From Agarophyton chilense (Eukaryota; Rhodophyta; Florideophyceae; Gracilariales; Gracilariaceae), in contig JARGXX010000132.1 of assembly GCA_030374765.1 (NCBI GenBank), positions 270,501-334,500 on the forward strand: DNA of 64,000 bases, in the 5' to 3' direction. Position 1 is the first letter of the stretch, and every line of letters begins with the position of its first letter. Below, piece by piece: positions 63,137-64,000 of the stretch. The position numbers were made by a program, and so were the translations under genes. Below the pieces are notes generated by a model. It was given only the letters and a program-made list of their open reading frames with translations, was not told the DNA's origin and did no database searches.

Positions 63137-64000
63137 ACGCAAATGCACTCCCACCCAATAATCATTACTAGATTGCCGTGCGCCGCCCAAGTGCCGACCA
63201 ATCAGAATACGTTATTACACCTCCGACCCTCAGGCTCCAAAACATATATGGTGCACTGATGAAAAACCGGGTCAGACAACTCGGCTCTTGACCCTAACCA
63301 CATAAAAACCTCCAAATTACAGGCATGGGCCACAGCACTCTATGATGACAAGAGACTGAGTGCTGTGATTCACAGCCCTGAAACCTAGGCAAGGCCGAGC
63401 TCGTGTGCAGGCCTCTATCGTAGTAACCCACTGAGTACCACGGATCTGGGAAAAGTCATGTGCTGCGTGGTACACTGATCGTTTGACAACGATTCAGTCA
63501 GAAAGTCTTGAGAATTTTCCAGACCTTATACCAGCAGACCTTTCTGTGCAGGGTCTAGGGCTGGCCGCCGTGTCGTACCACTGAAGGCTGGAAAGCGCTT
63601 GCTCTACTGCGTGTCAGGGAGTATTGCCGTGAGTAATAGCAAACCCATCCCAACAACCGGACGCGGGTTAAACGGCATACGGCGTGAAAACCGGCTGGGC
63701 ACACTTTGTCCGTCACTTTTCAACAGAAGTGTGTCGAGAGTCCCTGTGCTGCGCATGAGTTGCATTGGGTAATAAATAAGTCTTGCAGCTTTTTTTTTAA
63801 TTAAGACAGCTGCATGCAACCAGCCCAGGTGGGTGCAAAGCAACAAACTGCAACCAAAGATCAAACATTTTTCTTCACACGGTTTAGTTGTGTTTGTTTT
63901 TTATATTACATAAACTTTGTCGTAGATTCGAAGAGCTAGCACAAGCTCAAAATAAAATGAATAAAGAAGAAGAAGAGAAACAAAACTATAGAGGCGTGAG
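63137..64000. other. Unassigned right edge
   Basis: No gene or known repeat. A small inverted repeat CACAGCACTC / GAGTGCTGTG lies at 63331-63340 and 63358-63367. The last 200 bases are AT-rich and end in an A-rich run (AATAAAATGAATAAAGAAGAAG). Confidence 0.4.

Noticed and set aside
62825-63259. A 144-codon frame including a 17-residue repeat
   Set aside because: It begins at TTG, has no domain, and crosses a tandem duplication and part of an inverted-repeat element. No gene called.
63331-63367. Hairpin CACAGCACTC/GAGTGCTGTG as a regulatory RNA
   Set aside because: A 10-bp stem with a 17-nt loop and no neighbouring gene or conservation; too little support.

Overview
This is nuclear DNA of a eukaryote, most likely a red alga. 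The four recognisable host genes all lie at 51.7-62.3 kb. Three read as single uninterrupted frames and the fourth needs only one small intron. One encodes a membrane transporter with an N-terminal extension that looks like a plastid transit peptide. An intron-poor photosynthetic nucleus beside large nests of Ty3/gypsy and Ty1/copia elements fits a florideophyte such as Chondrus. That assignment is inference; nothing here names the species.

About 1-49.8 kb is a retrotransposon graveyard. I call five Ty3/gypsy chromovirus copies G1-G5. G1 (1.29-13.58 kb) is two 3'-halves joined head to head at about 7803, so integrase-chromodomain blocks point outward on both sides. G2 (13.58-16.31 kb) is an LTR plus gag. 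G3 (18.67-31.81 kb, minus strand) is nearly complete and is split by a Ty1/copia element (22.08-26.70 kb, plus strand). G4 (31.81-40.29 kb, minus strand) lacks both LTRs. G5 (40.29-49.84 kb, plus strand) has two 552-bp LTRs and frames broken only by stop codons. All have gag, a DTG-type protease, reverse transcriptase, RNase H, integrase and chromodomain, or parts of these, and all are inactivated.

The most unusual feature is shared by G1, G3, G4 and G5. A further reading frame lies on the strand opposite pol, between the chromodomain and the 3' LTR. It converges on the pol stop with a gap of roughly 140-200 bp. In the G1/G3 family it starts about 350-390 bp inside the 3' LTR. I call it the antisense ORF (aORF). 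Placement resembles the antisense ORFs of plant Tat-lineage elements (for example Grande), but I recognise no domain in it.

The copia element has 87-bp LTRs and a primer site complementary to the anticodon stem-loop of initiator tRNA-Met, as in Drosophila copia. Between the graveyard and the genes lies a 1.52-kb AT-rich segment with terminal inverted repeats and a 4-bp TGTA duplication, probably a non-autonomous DNA transposon.

Host genes are a trans-2-enoyl-CoA reductase (plus strand), a FANCJ/BRIP1-type Fe-S helicase (minus, tail to tail with it), an AI-2E/PerM-family membrane protein (plus), and a two-exon GT32/OCH1-like glycosyltransferase (minus) that has a second, DXD-less copy of its catalytic fold. 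They form no evident pathway together; this is an ordinary gene cluster next to a repeat block.
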